This document shows, one piece after another, positions 1 to 7,436 of a stretch of 42,018 nucleotides of DNA (the stretch's first letter is position 1; every line of letters begins with the position of its first letter). The translations under genes were made by a program, and so were the position numbers. The stretch is from positions 1 to 42,018 of the forward strand of contig NZ_JADNRM010000001.1 in assembly GCF_021730445.1 (NCBI RefSeq). The letters run 5' to 3'. The notes beneath the pieces were generated by a model. That model made no database searches and was not told the origin of the DNA. It saw nothing but the letters and a program-made list of their open reading frames with translations. The stretch comes from Phocaeicola faecalis. Lineage in GTDB: Bacteria > Bacteroidota > Bacteroidia > Bacteroidales > Bacteroidaceae.

Positions 1-22
1 ATATGACGGAGCCTGACACAAT

Positions 23-121
23 GACATATATACGTGCAGGCTCATGCGTACGTACGTGTAGGCCGATGCGTACGTACGTGTGGGCTTATGCCACCGTATG
101 TGTAGACCGATGCGTACGTAC
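23..121. repeat. 22-bp tandem repeat array, about 4.5 units
   Basis: Units start at 23, 45, 67, 89 and 111, exactly 22 bp apart. The best-conserved core is TGCGTACGTACGTG followed by a GGCCGA-like tail. Units 2 and 3 (45-66 and 67-88) are nearly identical, unit 4 is diverged, and the last is truncated. The core is rich in CGTACG and GTAC, so every unit is locally self-complementary. The reading frame across it is low-complexity and not a credible protein. Function is unknown. Confidence 0.75.
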
Positions 122-135
122 ACACTTTACAAACA

Positions 136-277
136 GGGGGCAAAATGTGGATAATGCTGTCGTTTCGTGTGTAGGGGCGAGGTTTGCTCGCCCGAAAATA
201 GTTTGCTTTGTGTCTTCGGGCAGGCGAACCCTGCCCCTACAACTGACGATGGGATAGCCCGGTTTAGTTTTGACACA
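136..277. repeat. Dispersed double-hairpin repeat, copy A
   Basis: The 72-bp core at 170-241 matches positions 33377-33448 with only three substitutions. Each half folds on itself: GGGCGAG with CTCGCCC, and GGGCAGG with CCTGCCC. The two halves are also inverted repeats of each other (TGTAGGGGC at one end, GCCCCTACA at the other). The right end carries GTTTTGACACA; the left end has a weaker GGCAAAAT counterpart. Flanks outside the core are also similar to copy B, so the mobile unit is larger than the core. It looks like a non-autonomous MITE-like or REP-like element; no transposase is present. Confidence 0.7.
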
Positions 278-293
278 CTACCATGCTGCAAAA

Positions 294-398
294 AAGACTT
301 TGAGGTTTTTTTAAAACATCAAGGTCTTTTTTAAAAAGCTCGGTATGTTTTCAGAAAACCTCGGCATCTTTTTAATAAAGCTCGGTATGTTTTTCGTG
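294..398. repeat. 21-bp tandem repeat array, five diverged units
   Basis: Units begin at 294, 315, 336, 357 and 378, each 21 bp long. Units 3 and 5 share AAGCTCGGTATGTTTT, unit 4 reads AACCTCGGCATCTTTTT, and units 1 and 2 are more diverged but keep the AAG/AAC start and the T-rich end. Units 1 and 2 can also pair with each other as an imperfect hairpin (about 290-332). No protein or regulatory role is recognised. Confidence 0.6.
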
Positions 399-752
399 TA
401 GGGGCAGATTGCATCATCCCCTCACTAAGCCGGTCATTCCTTCTTTTCCGGCCATCTTTTTTCCGTTCATCCTTACATTTTAATTAAAGCGCCCAGATAA
501 TCAATCGGTTAAGAATGACAGAACATCCCCTCATCCTCGTTTCAGCGGTGCTTACCAAGTTTTACCCAATCTACCTTCAGCATTTGCACTATCAAAAAAA
601 AAGTCTTACAGATGAAAGGAGGCTGAAAAGACAATACGGGATGTCCATTCACTATCGGAATCCCCACCAACAAGATGTTTCAGCAGCTAATGAAAGGAAG
701 AACGGAATTTTCGGACAGTCCCCTGATTGGGGGCTTATGGTCGGTGTTATAA
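399..752. other. Non-coding stretch, no recognised gene
   Basis: A degenerate fragment starting TGTAGGGGC at 397 resembles one arm of the dispersed repeat at 136-277. The rest shows no conserved motif. The frame beginning near 515 runs into the tRNA-Lys gene and is not credible. A short frame ending at about 751 could be a decayed gene tail, but I could not identify it. Confidence 0.4.
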
Positions 753-790
753 AGAAAAAAAAGCGTCATATCTCAACGAATATGACGCTT
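753..790 (-). terminator. Intrinsic terminator of the tRNA-Lys cluster
   Basis: AAGCGTCATA at 761-770 pairs perfectly with TATGACGCTT at 781-790. On the minus strand the hairpin is followed by an almost uninterrupted U-run (753-762). It lies 15 bp past the last minus-strand tRNA-Lys, where a terminator for the cluster is expected. Confidence 0.85.
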
Positions 791-804
791 TCCTTATTTT
801 TTTG

Positions 805-877
805 TACACCCTCAGGGATTCGAACCCTGGACCCACTGATTAAGAGTCAGTTGCTCTACCAACTGAGCTAAGAGTGC
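805..877 (-). tRNA. tRNA-Lys (CTT), third gene of the cluster
   Basis: The 73-nt cloverleaf reads GCACTCT...AGGGTGT plus discriminator A on the minus strand. The anticodon loop is CTCTTAA with anticodon CTT, decoding AAG. The D arm (AGCTCAGTTGGTAGAGC) and T arm (GGTTCGAATCC) are standard. CCA is not encoded in full. It is identical to the copies at 902 and 999 and lies farthest from the shared promoter. Confidence 0.95.
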
Positions 878-901
878 ATTTGCAAACCATTTTTTATTTT
901 G

Positions 902-974
902 TACACCCTCAGGGATTCGAACCCTGGACCCACTGATTAAGAGTCAGTTGCTCTACCAACTGAGCTAAGAGTGC
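902..974 (-). tRNA. tRNA-Lys (CTT), second gene of the cluster
   Basis: Identical to the copies on either side, with anticodon CTT in a CTCTTAA loop. The 24-bp spacers are also identical, so the whole 97-bp gene-plus-spacer unit is a tandem duplication. It is presumably part of one tricistronic precursor. Confidence 0.95.
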
Positions 975-998
975 ATTTGCAAACCATTTTTTATTTTG

Positions 999-1071
999 TA
1001 CACCCTCAGGGATTCGAACCCTGGACCCACTGATTAAGAGTCAGTTGCTCTACCAACTGAGCTAAGAGTGC
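999..1071 (-). tRNA. tRNA-Lys (CTT), first gene of the cluster
   Basis: Promoter-proximal copy, identical in sequence to the other two. Acceptor stem GCACTCT/AGGGTGT, anticodon CTT. It begins about 17 nt downstream of the start site predicted from the promoter at 1094-1124. Confidence 0.95.
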
Positions 1072-1093
1072 ATTCATTTCTGATTTGCGGTTG

Positions 1094-1124
1094 CAAAGGT
1101 AGATGTTTTATTTTAAACTACCAA
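1094..1124 (-). promoter_or_regulatory. Bacteroides-type promoter for the tRNA-Lys cluster
   Basis: On the minus strand a TTTGG -33 element (TTG at 1124-1122) is followed by 20 bp and then TACCTTTG (1101-1094), a perfect TAnnTTTG -7 box. The position directly upstream of the first tRNA supports it. Confidence 0.75.
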
Positions 1125-1160
1125 ACATTTTGCTTCATTTTTTCACCTTTTCATCGAAAA

Positions 1161-1964
1161 TTATTCAAACTCATAAAGCTCGGAAGGTGTATTTCGCTTT
1201 AAGGCAATGAGTTGCACATCTTTACCCACAAGCACTCCTTTGCTTCTCAACAGAAGTTCCACCGTTTTGTAAGCCAGTTCCGGATGATTGTTATCTTTAC
1301 TCAGATGGCAAAGCCAGATATATTTTAGCCTTTCAGTGATATTCTCGGCCAAAAATTCTGCTGTCTCACGGTTGCTCATGTGACCGTTCGGACCGGCGAT
1401 ACGTTCCTTAAGATACTGAGGATATGGCCCCATCTTCAACATTTCTTCGTCGTAGTTAGCTTCCAAGATAAGATAATTGGCTCTGCAGATATATTCGGCT
1501 GCAGTAGATGTAATATGTCCTAAGTCGGTTAAAAAAGAAAAAGTTTTGCCGTCTGCTTCTATGCAATAGCCCACATTGTCTGTTCCGTCATGGGGTACTT
1601 CAAAAGCTGTTATGCTGAGATCTTCAATCTGAATTTGCGTTCCTTTATTCAGATAGCGGACAGAGGTCGAAAGTTTTTCTGTTACACAATAACTTTTGTT
1701 GATGCCTATATGAACTTCGGGAGTGGAATAAACAGGAATACCGAATTTTTCTCCCAGATGCCCTACCGCTTTAATGTGATCGGCATGGTCATGGGTAATA
1801 AGAACAGCCCGAATTGTATCGAGTCCGATACCTAAATCTTTTAAATGTTTCTTAATAGTGCGGATTCCAATGCCGGCATCCACTAATATGCCATATGCGT
1901 CTGTTCCGATGAAATAGCAGTTGCCACTGCTGCCACTGGCCAGACTTATAAATTTAATTTTCAT
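1161..1964 (-). CDS. MBL-fold metallo-hydrolase (WalJ/YycJ-like)
   Basis: A 267-residue metallo-beta-lactamase-fold protein. The start was set at MKIKFISLASGSSGNCYFIG, the typical N-terminus of this subfamily; an upstream in-frame extension would cover the promoter. The metal-binding signature THDHADH lies at about residues 57-63, with later conserved histidines (VPHDGTDN, NGHMSN, LCHLSKDNNH). The SGSSGN start and the CHLSKDNN segment fit the YycJ/WalJ branch, linked in other bacteria to DNA or RNA processing phosphodiesterase activity. No signal peptide, so cytoplasmic. It appears monocistronic, with its own -7 box at 2019-2026. The substrate in this organism is not known. Confidence 0.85.
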   Translation of the reverse strand: MKIKFISLASGSSGNCYFIGTDAYGILVDAGIGIRTIKKHLKDLGIGLDTIRAVLITHDHADHIKAVGHLGEKFGIPVYSTPEVHIGINKSYCVTEKLSTSVRYLNKGTQIQIEDLSITAFEVPHDGTDNVGYCIEADGKTFSFLTDLGHITSTAAEYICRANYLILEANYDEEMLKMGPYPQYLKERIAGPNGHMSNRETAEFLAENITERLKYIWLCHLSKDNNHPELAYKTVELLLRSKGVLVGKDVQLIALKRNTPSELYEFE

Positions 1965-2018
1965 TGTGTTTCGTTTTCTGGTTATAGTATTGTCGCAACC
2001 ATTGCGCCAAAAGAGTCG

Positions 2019-2026
2019 CAAATATA
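2019..2026 (-). promoter_or_regulatory. Promoter -7 box for the MBL-fold hydrolase gene
   Basis: TATATTTG on the minus strand matches TAnnTTTG exactly and lies about 55 bp upstream of the start at 1964. No clear -33 TTG is seen at the right distance. Confidence 0.5.
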
Positions 2027-2030
2027 CATA

Positions 2031-2059
2031 AAAAAGGTGGAAGTGCATCCCACCTTTTT
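2031..2059 (-). terminator. Intrinsic terminator downstream of the lipoprotein gene
   Basis: AAAAAGGTGG (2031-2040) pairs perfectly with CCACCTTTTT (2050-2059) around a 9-nt loop. It has runs of A and T on both sides and could work both ways. It lies about 30 bp past the stop of the 2092-2667 gene and separates that transcript from the hydrolase promoter. Confidence 0.75.
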
Positions 2060-2091
2060 CAAAATAAGCCTGTCGGATTTTGAATTTTCTT

Positions 2092-2667
2092 TTATTTTTT
2101 ATCCTTTTGAATGGGGACTAAAACGGTTTGGGCACCTTCCACTGCCGGAGTCAGAATATCAAATATCACCTGCTTATATTCAGACAGGGCAATACTCAGC
2201 AAGAGTTCCTCTTTTCTTATTTTATCGGCCATTGCATAATTGTCTTTCAGATAAGCCTTATCCTTCATATAAAGGCGGTAAGTTGCATAATTTTCGTAAA
2301 ATGCAGATACAGAACGAAATAGCCTTGTGTAGTTCTCTTCAAGATTCTGGCGGTCTTCTTGACTCAGATAATCTCCGGGAGCGGCTACAAACATGGTATC
2401 GCGGGCAGAAACTACCGGTTGCGAAACAATAGGAAGCATATCTGTACCTTCTGTCTTATCGATATAACCCAATACGGCTTTTATCGAATCCTCATTAACC
2501 AAATTTTTCAGCACTTTCAGCGAGGTATCATAATACTTCATCACTTCGTTTGCACTTTCCACGCTCATGCTGTTGCCAGCCATTTCTCTATTCTTTGTAT
2601 TGCCCGAACAGGAGGACAATGAAAGGGCACCCAAAAAAATACCATATAATAATAAATTCTTTTTCAT
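2092..2667 (-). CDS. Uncharacterised lipoprotein
   Basis: 191 residues from the start MKKNLLLYGIFLGALSLSSC, a classic lipoprotein signal peptide with lipobox LSSC (Cys20). The in-frame upstream methionine would disrupt the signal and was not used. The mature part is hydrophilic and mostly helical, with charged and aromatic-rich segments near residues 110-150 (ENYTRLFRSVSAFYENYATYR). I recognise no domain. It is the last gene of a probable minus-strand operon with the small protein at 2722 and the TamA-like gene at 2994, ending at the terminator at 2031-2059. The context suggests a cell-envelope role, which is inference only. Confidence 0.75.
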   Translation of the reverse strand: MKKNLLLYGIFLGALSLSSCSGNTKNREMAGNSMSVESANEVMKYYDTSLKVLKNLVNEDSIKAVLGYIDKTEGTDMLPIVSQPVVSARDTMFVAAPGDYLSQEDRQNLEENYTRLFRSVSAFYENYATYRLYMKDKAYLKDNYAMADKIRKEELLLSIALSEYKQVIFDILTPAVEGAQTVLVPIQKDKK

Positions 2668-2721
2668 ACTGCCTGCATTAAAAACTTTTAATGCATTAAA
2701 CAAATATGAAGAGTGTTTTGC

Positions 2722-2970
2722 TCACGCGTTTCCTTTGTTTTCCTCTAAATTTTTCTTAATATTTTCCAATAGCAGAAGGCAACCTTGCATCTTCGGGTTG
2801 TTATAACAGATATATGCCTGTTCAAACAGCATGGCTACTGTATCTTTCAAATCAGGTGAATAAGCGGATGAGTTTATTTGCATGGATTGCGGGAGTGTTT
2901 GAGCATCAAACCATTTCTTCAATTCATCCACGTCCTCTATTGTATATACCTTTTTCTCTGTTTTTTTCAT
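2722..2970 (-). CDS. Small conserved helical protein (possibly DUF6965-like)
   Basis: 82 residues, no signal peptide. The pattern of ELKKWFDAQTLPQSMQIN followed by helices with DTVAMLFEQAY and a terminal LLLLENIKKNL resembles small Bacteroides proteins of the DUF6965 type, but this assignment rests on overall form only. It lies 23 bp after the TamA-like gene and 54 bp before the lipoprotein gene, on the same strand, so co-transcription is likely. Function unknown. Confidence 0.7.
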   Translation of the reverse strand: MKKTEKKVYTIEDVDELKKWFDAQTLPQSMQINSSAYSPDLKDTVAMLFEQAYICYNNPKMQGCLLLLENIKKNLEENKGNA

Positions 2971-2993
2971 AAGCTATAAAATTATATGTCTAA

Positions 2994-5309
2994 TTAAAAC
3001 GGATAACCTACTGCAAAGTGGAAAGCAAAATCTCGGCTGAATCGCGGACGGGTTATCGGATAGCGTCCTTTACCGGTTTCCATCGGGTTGACAGCCTTCA
3101 TACCACCATCAAAACGCAGAATGAGATAGTCTAAATCAAAACGGATACCCAACCCATAGGCCACGGCAATCTGTTTATAGAATTTATTGAATTTGAACAC
3201 ACCGTCTTTCTGCTCTGAGTCTGAGCGTATCGTCCAAATATTACCGGCATCGATAAAAGCGGCTCCGTTTAACTTCCAAAACAGATGGGTGCGATATTCC
3301 ACATTTAAGTCTAACTTGATATCTCCCGACTGTTTGATAAAGTCCATTTGTCCGTCCGAATTTCCTTTATATCCTCCGGGGCCCAGCGAACGTACCGACC
3401 AGCCGCGCACACTGTTGGCGCCGCCCGAAAAATAGCGCTTTTCAAAAGGAAGTGCCTGTGAGTTTCCATAAGGATAAGCCACTCCTACTCCCACATGGAA
3501 TACGAAAGAGTTGCGTGGGTCAATCATGAAATTCTTGGCAAAGTCGAAATCTCCTTTTATATATTGGGCAAACGGAATATTGGCCAGTACGAATCCTTTG
3601 TCTCCTTTCGGGGTAGAGTGTGTCAGTTTGGATGCAGCATACATCAGATTACCGGCTTCCTCCACGTTTACCCGCAAGGAATATGAACTCTTTGTCGGCG
3701 TGCGCATCATGCTATTACCTGCACTGTTGTACGTGAAACTGTATCCCATGCGTACTATCAATACGTTTTCATAACTGGCGCGCAATAGTGAGTTGTTGGC
3801 TGTCATCTTATCCAGATACTCTTGAAAATCAGGTGATTTGCTCGGCATATATACATAGTTGATATCTGCCAGGTCAAGACGGTGCTGTATACGTTTTCTA
3901 TCACTCCACCGATAACTCCATGAAGCCGATGCAAGCATACGGGAGAATTCCGGACGTACTTGCGAAGTAAATTTCAGCCCCACTTCAGAGGTAGCCCTAA
4001 TTTTCCTTTTAAAATCCGAAGAAAGAAAGGGAAACATAAATTCCGGAAAGTTCAGGCTGCTTTCCACACCGTATTCCGTATAGTTATCATTGACATAATC
4101 TTGTCCCAATCCGGTGATTGCTTCATAAGCACCGCGCACTTTTATGGTGAATGCTTCCGATCCCTTGAACACGTTCTTATGCTGGAAAGAAATGGAAGCA
4201 GCCGCACCCAAGTCACCTGCAGAGTTCGTGCCTTCTATTTCAAAAGATACTGATTTATTCTGTCCTTTTGACATTACTATATATGCGTCCAACTTGGTGC
4301 TGTCATTTACATTCACTTCGTTAAAACGAATATTGGAGTATTTCAGCATGCGCAAACGCCCCAATGCACTATAAGTATTCTGTACATCACGCTCACTATA
4401 AAACTCTCCGGGACGGATACGGTTGAAATCTATCAACAGTTTCGGACGTAAGAACATTTTGTCCTTATAATACATATTGTATCCTTTATAGCTCAATGAA
4501 TCGAAACCGACAAATGAGCCTTTACGGATGGGGGTCATTTCGCTGTCAGCTATAAAGTTGACACTGTTGACTAAATACTGCTTGTGCTTCTGTGGTGAAT
4601 CTTCCTTTTTGCGTTGATAAGGAAGTAGTTTCAAGGTGAGGTCTACCAGATAAGTATTGCGGGTGGTATCTGCCTGATATACCAGAAAATCCTTATTGAA
4701 TTTATAATATCCTTTATTCTGGAGCAGTCTGGTGATACGTTGGCGTTCGGAGTCAAGTACATTTACATCGAACGGCATTCCGGGAAAAAGCATACTTTGG
4801 GCAGAATCCTGCTGAAGATAATCACTAATGTTCAAATCGTCAATATTGTAAGCGATATGGCGTATCATATAGGGGCGCCCTGCTTCGATATGATAGAACA
4901 GTTTCAATTTGTTCTTCTTTACTTCGGTGTGCATGGCCACTTTAGCTCCCATATAGCCCATGTTGCGTACAGCCTTTTCTATCTCTTCCTGAGATTTTAT
5001 GGCAATATCGGCATTGTAAATGACCGGGGCGTCTCCAATCTTTCTGAAGAAGCGGTTTACACGTTTAGTAGAATCCATACCTGATGCACCATAGATATAC
5101 ATGGGGATTTTAACCATGTTAAACCATTTGGCATTAGGGTTTTGGCGGAGATAAGAATTGAAAAGCGATGGCTTTACCTCTTTCGTGTCCGACACAATTT
5201 TTACCTCATCCAATAAATACTGGTTTTCAGGAATAAATTTATTGACCGAACACGAGGTGCATAGTGCTAAAATGAGTGTATATATATATGGGTGTGCGCT
5301 TTTCTTCAT
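2994..5309 (-). CDS. TamA/BamA-family outer-membrane assembly lipoprotein (TamL-like)
   Basis: 771 residues, starting at MKKSAHPYIYTLILALCTSC, a short lipoprotein-type signal peptide; the in-frame upstream MRVNLRRLRI extension was rejected. POTRA-like segments occupy roughly residues 30-350 (for example AVRNMGYMGAKVAMHTEV and LLQNKGYYKFNKDF). The C-terminal 400 residues form a 16-strand Omp85/surface-antigen barrel, with the conserved RYFSGGANSVRGWSVRSLGPG loop and a terminal FAFHFAVGYPF beta-signal ending in Phe. Bacteroidetes commonly have such a lipidated TamA relative, TamL, that works with TamB in outer-membrane protein insertion or lipid transport. TamB is not in this window. It diverges from the methyltransferase gene. 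Confidence 0.85.
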   Translation of the reverse strand: MKKSAHPYIYTLILALCTSCSVNKFIPENQYLLDEVKIVSDTKEVKPSLFNSYLRQNPNAKWFNMVKIPMYIYGASGMDSTKRVNRFFRKIGDAPVIYNADIAIKSQEEIEKAVRNMGYMGAKVAMHTEVKKNKLKLFYHIEAGRPYMIRHIAYNIDDLNISDYLQQDSAQSMLFPGMPFDVNVLDSERQRITRLLQNKGYYKFNKDFLVYQADTTRNTYLVDLTLKLLPYQRKKEDSPQKHKQYLVNSVNFIADSEMTPIRKGSFVGFDSLSYKGYNMYYKDKMFLRPKLLIDFNRIRPGEFYSERDVQNTYSALGRLRMLKYSNIRFNEVNVNDSTKLDAYIVMSKGQNKSVSFEIEGTNSAGDLGAAASISFQHKNVFKGSEAFTIKVRGAYEAITGLGQDYVNDNYTEYGVESSLNFPEFMFPFLSSDFKRKIRATSEVGLKFTSQVRPEFSRMLASASWSYRWSDRKRIQHRLDLADINYVYMPSKSPDFQEYLDKMTANNSLLRASYENVLIVRMGYSFTYNSAGNSMMRTPTKSSYSLRVNVEEAGNLMYAASKLTHSTPKGDKGFVLANIPFAQYIKGDFDFAKNFMIDPRNSFVFHVGVGVAYPYGNSQALPFEKRYFSGGANSVRGWSVRSLGPGGYKGNSDGQMDFIKQSGDIKLDLNVEYRTHLFWKLNGAAFIDAGNIWTIRSDSEQKDGVFKFNKFYKQIAVAYGLGIRFDLDYLILRFDGGMKAVNPMETGKGRYPITRPRFSRDFAFHFAVGYPF

Positions 5310-5370
5310 ACAAATCCGTAACCTTCGCAAATTTACTCGCAAAGATAGATATTAATTGAAAATATCTTCT

Positions 5371-5378
5371 TAGCTTTG
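5371..5378 (+). promoter_or_regulatory. Promoter -7 box for the methyltransferase gene
   Basis: TAGCTTTG fits TAnnTTTG exactly and predicts a start site near 5385. A -33 TTG at about 20 bp is not evident, so support is moderate. Confidence 0.4.
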
Positions 5379-5410
5379 CCTCTAATATTTGTTATTTAAT
5401 GGAAATAATC

Positions 5411-6163
5411 ATGCTGAGCAAGAATAAAATTAAATATATCCGTTCGTTGGAGCTAAAAAAGAATCGTAAGGAAGAAAAAGTATTTGTTGCAGAAGGGCAT
5501 AAATTAGTAGGTGATTTGATGGGGCATTTTCCCTGTCGACTGCTGGCGGGTACTGCCGGATGGTTTTCTTCTCACCCTGATTGTCATGCCGACGAGATGA
5601 TAGAGGTCGAGCAAGAAGAACTCTCACGAGCCAGTTTGCAAAAGACGCCACAAGAAGTGCTGGCTATATTTGAGCAACCGGTGTATGAATCGGATAGCAA
5701 GGTTATTTCAGAATCATTGTGTCTGGCTTTGGACAATGTACAAGATCCGGGCAATTTGGGAACCATTGTCCGCTTGGCAGATTGGTTCGGCATAGAGGAT
5801 ATTTTTTGCTCTGCCGGAACGGTAGACATTTTTAATCCTAAAACGGTGCAGGCTACCATGGGGGCAATAGCACGGGTAAGGGTACATTATTGTGATTTGC
5901 CGGAATTGATTTCTTCACTTAAGGGAATTCCGGTGTATGGAACATTCCTGAATGGAAACGTAATCTATTCTGAAACTCTTTCAGCCAATGGATTGATTGT
6001 AATGGGAAATGAAGGAAATGGAGTAAGCACAGAGGTGGAAGCACTTATCAATAAGCGATTGTATATTCCCAATTATCCACACGAAAGAGAGACCTCAGAG
6101 TCTTTGAATGTAGCTATTGCCACAGCTGTGGTGTGTGCCGAGTTTAGAAGAAGACTGCTTTAA
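5411..6163 (+). CDS. TrmH/SpoU-family RNA 2'-O-methyltransferase
   Basis: 250 residues from MLSKNKIKYIRSLELKKNRK, the usual N-terminus in this family; a second ATG four codons earlier at 5399 is possible. An N-terminal substrate-binding part (SpoU_sub_bind-like, KVFVAEGHKLVGDLM) is followed by the SPOUT catalytic domain. All three SpoU motifs are visible: NVQDPGNLGTIVRLADWFG, then MGNEGNGVS, then IPNYPHERETSESLNVAIA, which together form the knotted SAM-binding site. It should methylate ribose in 23S rRNA or tRNA from SAM; the target nucleotide cannot be read from sequence. It converges on, and overlaps by 4 bp, the gene at 6160-6486. Confidence 0.88.
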   Translation: MLSKNKIKYIRSLELKKNRKEEKVFVAEGHKLVGDLMGHFPCRLLAGTAGWFSSHPDCHADEMIEVEQEELSRASLQKTPQEVLAIFEQPVYESDSKVISESLCLALDNVQDPGNLGTIVRLADWFGIEDIFCSAGTVDIFNPKTVQATMGAIARVRVHYCDLPELISSLKGIPVYGTFLNGNVIYSETLSANGLIVMGNEGNGVSTEVEALINKRLYIPNYPHERETSESLNVAIATAVVCAEFRRRLL

Positions 6164-6486
6164 AGTCGGGTAATACGGCTTTGAGAGACAAATTCTTCTC
6201 GGACAATATCAAAATCGGTAATATGCCACGCATAGCATTCCTGAATTTTGGTGTTTGTCTGGGTAACTTGAGCAAGGAAAGTTTTGAAGCTTTCATTTGG
6301 CATAATCGGTTCGGGCTCTTCTTTTGCAGAAAGCACAATCACTCCGCCTATCCATTGGGTGGCGTATATTTCTTCTTCCAAAGGATAATAACGCTGCATC
6401 TTTCCGTCATCTCCTAATTCTACCACATAACGAACAAAACATGTATCGGGAGAAAGATACAGACGGTGACAGGCAAATCGTCTCAT
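6160..6486 (-). CDS. Conserved hypothetical protein, last gene of the lspA cluster
   Basis: 108 residues with no signal peptide or membrane segment. The N-terminus MRRFACHRLYLSPDTCFVRYVVELG looks like a beta-rich fold, and a mixed region follows with ITDFDIVREEF near the end. Its ATG overlaps the stop of the DUF4296 gene (ATGA at 6486-6483), so translation is probably coupled. I recognise no family. The overlap and co-orientation argue that it is real. Confidence 0.75.
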   Translation of the reverse strand: MRRFACHRLYLSPDTCFVRYVVELGDDGKMQRYYPLEEEIYATQWIGGVIVLSAKEEPEPIMPNESFKTFLAQVTQTNTKIQECYAWHITDFDIVREEFVSQSRITRL

Positions 6487-7436
6487 TTTCTTTGCGGGCG
6501 AATACGTTGTGGACGGACACTTTCCTTTTCCTTTTCTTTCATATCGCGCGGATTCAGGCGTACGGGAGTTGCAGCTTCTTTCATCTGAACAGAATCCGTT
6601 CTCAACGAATCCGTATCTTGGCCAATAACAGACATCGGCTTTTCGGGTACACTGTCTTTTGCCACAATAGATAGGGTGTCTGTCGGTTCATGGTAGCGAG
6701 TCAATGATATTTTATCTACTATGACACCCGGAGTTTTGACAGAATCTCCCGTGAGATAGATAAAACCGTTGATGCTTTTGATTTTATAAGCAGAATCCGG
6801 CTTGATATATAATGATTGTATGCCTGATGCTGTCACTTCGGTTACTTTACCCGACACAGAATCATTATCAAACAGAATATTGAAACCCATCGTCACCTGT
6901 TGCTGCCGGTTTGAGAGGAAAATATAATCTGCCGACCACAAGAAAGCATCCTTTACCTTGAAGTTGGAGTCGGTGGGAATTTCGAAAGTAATTTTATTGG
7001 AAAGCGGTGCATCCGTCAGCCAATATAGTGTTTTATTATACCACACGTCTACTGTATCTCCCGGTTGTGACATGGAAGGTTTGTTTTCGCGCATTGCCAA
7101 CAAACGTTTTATATCCTTCTTTTCTTCACGGAAGCGTTTTCCCAAATTGGTATATATCTTGGCAAGATCTTCCGTGTGACGGGTGTACCATACCATAGAT
7201 GAGTCAAACTCTGCTTTGGTAATGTGATGTTTTTCATACACATACTTGCGGAGGGCTTCTTTTTTGTAGTTCTCATTATAAGAGATATTGCCGGACATGG
7301 CCGTAGTCAAATGGTAGTCATACAGAATGTTCTCCATCTTATCCGGGCGGATGACATCTTTCGGAATTTGTTTTCCGCATCCTGCCAACAAAGCCGCACT
7401 AAGCAGCAACGTCCAACTAATCTTCTTATTACGCAT
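6483..7436 (-). CDS. DUF4296 domain lipoprotein
   Basis: 317 residues. The signal peptide MRNKKISWTLLLSAALLAGC ends in a good lipobox (Cys20). The DUF4296 region follows at about residues 25-110 (IRPDKMENILYDYHLTTAMSG, then the helical YENYKKEAL-like and HHITKAEFDSSMVWYTRHTEDLAKIY segments). The C-terminal half is beta-rich with a basic, Arg/Pro/Lys-rich tail. DUF4296 proteins are typical of Bacteroidetes and have no assigned function. The gene overlaps the end of lspA by 8 bp and the next gene by 4 bp. Being the lipoprotein directly after the lipoprotein signal peptidase, it is a direct candidate substrate of LspA. Confidence 0.88.
   Translation of the reverse strand: MRNKKISWTLLLSAALLAGCGKQIPKDVIRPDKMENILYDYHLTTAMSGNISYNENYKKEALRKYVYEKHHITKAEFDSSMVWYTRHTEDLAKIYTNLGKRFREEKKDIKRLLAMRENKPSMSQPGDTVDVWYNKTLYWLTDAPLSNKITFEIPTDSNFKVKDAFLWSADYIFLSNRQQQVTMGFNILFDNDSVSGKVTEVTASGIQSLYIKPDSAYKIKSINGFIYLTGDSVKTPGVIVDKISLTRYHEPTDTLSIVAKDSVPEKPMSVIGQDTDSLRTDSVQMKEAATPVRLNPRDMKEKEKESVRPQRIRPQRK

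Noticed and set aside
3..257. 84-codon open frame over the left-end repeats
   Set aside because: It consists of the 22-bp tandem array and the double-hairpin repeat; the protein is low-complexity and repeat-derived.
515..871. 118-codon open frame
   Set aside because: It runs through the tRNA terminator and into a tRNA-Lys gene on the opposite strand, and has no family features.
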